From positions 1 through 8,946 of the forward strand of contig JABSRS010000117.1 in NCBI GenBank assembly GCA_013214885.1: a stretch of 8,946 bases of DNA. Direction: 5' to 3'. Under the pieces are notes generated by a model. The model was not told the DNA's origin. It saw nothing but the letters and a program-made list of their open reading frames with translations, and searched no databases. Origin of the DNA: Gammaproteobacteria bacterium. GTDB lineage: Bacteria > Pseudomonadota > Gammaproteobacteria > Enterobacterales > Psychrobiaceae. Below are positions 7,790 through 8,946 of the stretch, in pieces. The position numbers and the translations under genes are program-made. Within the stretch, counting starts at the first letter, position 1. Every line of letters begins with the position of its first letter.

Positions 7790-8482
7790 ATGTCAGAAAA
7801 AATCTTAATTATCGATACGTCAACAGAAGCATGTTCGGCAGCACTTACCATAGATGGCCACATTAGTGCCCAGTTTGAAGTTGCTCCCAGAATCCACACC
7901 AAATTAATTTTGCCGATGATTGATCATATAATGACTCAAGCAAAGATAACGGTTAATGACCTAACTGCTATTGCCTGGGGCCGTGGACCAGGAAGTTTTA
8001 CTGGTGTTCGAATTGGCAGTGGCATTATGCAAGGGCTTGCGTTTGGCAGTGATAAACCAGTATTACCAATTTCGACCCTTGCCGCAATGGCCCAGCAGGC
8101 GATTGAGGCTCACAACGCCACCGATATTTTGGCCGCAATTGATGCCAGAATGGGGGAAGTTTATTGGGGACGTTTCACCAATATTGACGGATTAGCTGTG
8201 CTGGTGGACCAAGAACAAGTGATTAAACCTGACTTGCTAGCAGACTTAAGCTTTGGTGAATTAAATTATGTTGCCGTCGGCACTGGGTGGCAAAGTTATC
8301 CTCAGTTGTTTGAACTTGCAAATATCCAACACCTTGACGATATTTTGTATCCAAATGCACGATTTATGACCAAACTTGCGCTAAACTTATGGAGTAACGG
8401 CCATGCAATTGATGTTGAACAGGCAAAGCCCGTTTATTTACGTGATACGGTTACTTGGAAAAAACTACCAGGGCGCGAGTAA
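7790..8482 (+). CDS. tsaB: TsaB, tRNA threonylcarbamoyladenosine biosynthesis protein
   Basis: TsaB (formerly YeaZ) is a catalytically inactive ASKHA-fold protein that dimerises with TsaD and, with TsaE, transfers the threonylcarbamoyl group made by TsaC onto A37 of ANN-decoding tRNAs. The 230-residue length matches E. coli (231). Visible family features are the N-terminal ILIIDTSTEACSAAL strand-turn-strand, HTKLILPMID near residues 36-45, and the signature GRGPGSFTGVRIG starting at residue 64, followed by ISTLAAMAQQA and AIDARMGEVYWG. The TsaD metal-binding histidines are absent, as expected. The start ATG is preceded only by a weak GTGAA sequence, and the 16-nt gap from the yoaA stop suggests one transcript. 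The protein is essential in many bacteria, which explains its strong conservation. Confidence 0.96.
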   Translation: MSEKILIIDTSTEACSAALTIDGHISAQFEVAPRIHTKLILPMIDHIMTQAKITVNDLTAIAWGRGPGSFTGVRIGSGIMQGLAFGSDKPVLPISTLAAMAQQAIEAHNATDILAAIDARMGEVYWGRFTNIDGLAVLVDQEQVIKPDLLADLSFGELNYVAVGTGWQSYPQLFELANIQHLDDILYPNARFMTKLALNLWSNGHAIDVEQAKPVYLRDTVTWKKLPGRE

Positions 8483-8526
8483 ATAACTCTATGTAATATT
8501 GAATATTTCCGTGTTAGTATTTAATT
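8483..8526 (+). other. Short spacer between tsaB and the hypothetical gene
   Basis: This 44-nt AT-rich stretch contains two copies of AATATT three or fewer bases apart but no stem-loop with a T-tract. A possible TTGAAT/TTTAAT promoter pair has only 15 nt spacing and is weak. Readthrough from tsaB is the simpler reading. Confidence 0.35.
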
Positions 8527-8913
8527 ATGCAAATTGGTCATCAATATAACGTTAGCTATCAAGGGCAATCTTTATCCCCCAAAGGGATTGCTCAGCCTAG
8601 CGTTAATAAACCTCAACTGGTTGATCCTACTTCGGTCAGGATTAAAACTGATGCCTTAAATTCAACGCCGAAGCAAGCGGCCAGTTATCAAGATTACCAA
8701 GCACACCAACCTAGACAATCAAACCAACCATCACCTAATGTGCCAGAGGATTTTAACTTTGCTGTGGCAGCTAACTCTGGTGTTAAAGGGCAAACCGTAT
8801 ACGATAAGCCAAGTGGGGCTAATAGGTTGGCAATCGATAGTTATCGTCAAGTCGAAAATGGTCCGAAACGTGAAGAGATCCAACGTTTAGTGGGGATAGA
8901 TACGTTTGCCTAA
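8527..8913 (+). CDS. Hypothetical protein, disordered N-terminal half with a conserved-looking C-terminal tail
   Basis: I cannot assign a function. The 128 residues have no Cys or Trp, no internal Met, no signal peptide and no membrane segment. Residues about 10-75 are rich in Gln, Pro, Ser and Asn and look disordered. The last 50 or so residues are different: VYDKPSGANRLAIDSYRQVE, then KREEIQRLVGIDTFA at the end. This looks like a short amphipathic helical module, and the pattern of AI..Y..V, KREE and L.GID.FA recalls small uncharacterised proteins of Shewanella and Vibrio relatives (recollection only). The gene starts 44 nt after tsaB with no terminator between, so it could be cotranscribed, but its ATG has no clear Shine-Dalgarno. 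Codon use resembles its neighbours. It ends normally 33 nt before the window edge. Confidence 0.75.
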   Translation: MQIGHQYNVSYQGQSLSPKGIAQPSVNKPQLVDPTSVRIKTDALNSTPKQAASYQDYQAHQPRQSNQPSPNVPEDFNFAVAANSGVKGQTVYDKPSGANRLAIDSYRQVENGPKREEIQRLVGIDTFA

Positions 8914-8946
8914 ATGCTTAATAACTGAGACTAATCAATATTACAT

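Noticed and set aside
1..8946. A new defence, mobile or biosynthetic gene system
   Set aside because: Apart from one unknown 128-residue protein, every sizeable gene belongs to a known housekeeping, taxis or sugar-nucleotide family. No integrase, transposase, CRISPR repeat, toxin-antitoxin pair or defence gene is visible.

Overview
The window looks like an ordinary chromosomal segment of an AT-leaning gammaproteobacterium, most likely an Alteromonadales member such as Shewanella or a close relative. Three things suggest this: the strong residue-level resemblance of MiaB, YbeZ, YoaA, TsaB and the Aer-type receptor to their Escherichia coli counterparts; the miaB-ybeZ and yoaA-tsaB gene orders; and a palindromic intergenic element of a type I associate with Shewanella-like genomes. 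The genus is an inference from memory of protein families, not from a search.

Layout. On the minus strand, positions 2081 to 1 hold miaB followed by the start of ybeZ (PhoH family), which runs off the left edge; ybeY, ybeX and lnt usually follow in this operon. Divergent from miaB, across a 223-bp AT-rich spacer, is a plus-strand nucleotide-sugar dehydrogenase of the TviB/WbpO (UDP-N-acetylhexosamine 6-dehydrogenase) type with no other glycan gene in view. It converges on a minus-strand PAS-containing chemoreceptor (Aer type) across a 403-bp spacer that carries several stem-loops, including a perfect 14-bp inverted repeat. The receptor is divergent from yoaA across a 299-bp AT-rich spacer containing a candidate flagellar sigma-28 (FliA) promoter facing the receptor. 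The plus strand then continues with yoaA, tsaB and a 128-codon protein of unknown function.

How the genes relate. Two loci serve tRNA modification at or next to position 37: MiaB makes ms2i6A from i6A, and TsaB takes part in t6A synthesis. YbeZ is tied to RNA/ribosome metabolism through its YbeY partner, and YoaA is an XPD-like iron-sulfur helicase for DNA damage tolerance. The Aer-type receptor belongs to flagellar energy taxis, and the dehydrogenase supplies a hexuronic-acid sugar nucleotide to an unseen surface polysaccharide pathway.

I found no CRISPR array, transposase, phage gene, tRNA, rRNA or convincing new multi-gene system. The most worthwhile leads are the structured element in the convergent spacer, the possible FliA promoter, the orphan sugar dehydrogenase, and the unknown protein at the right end.
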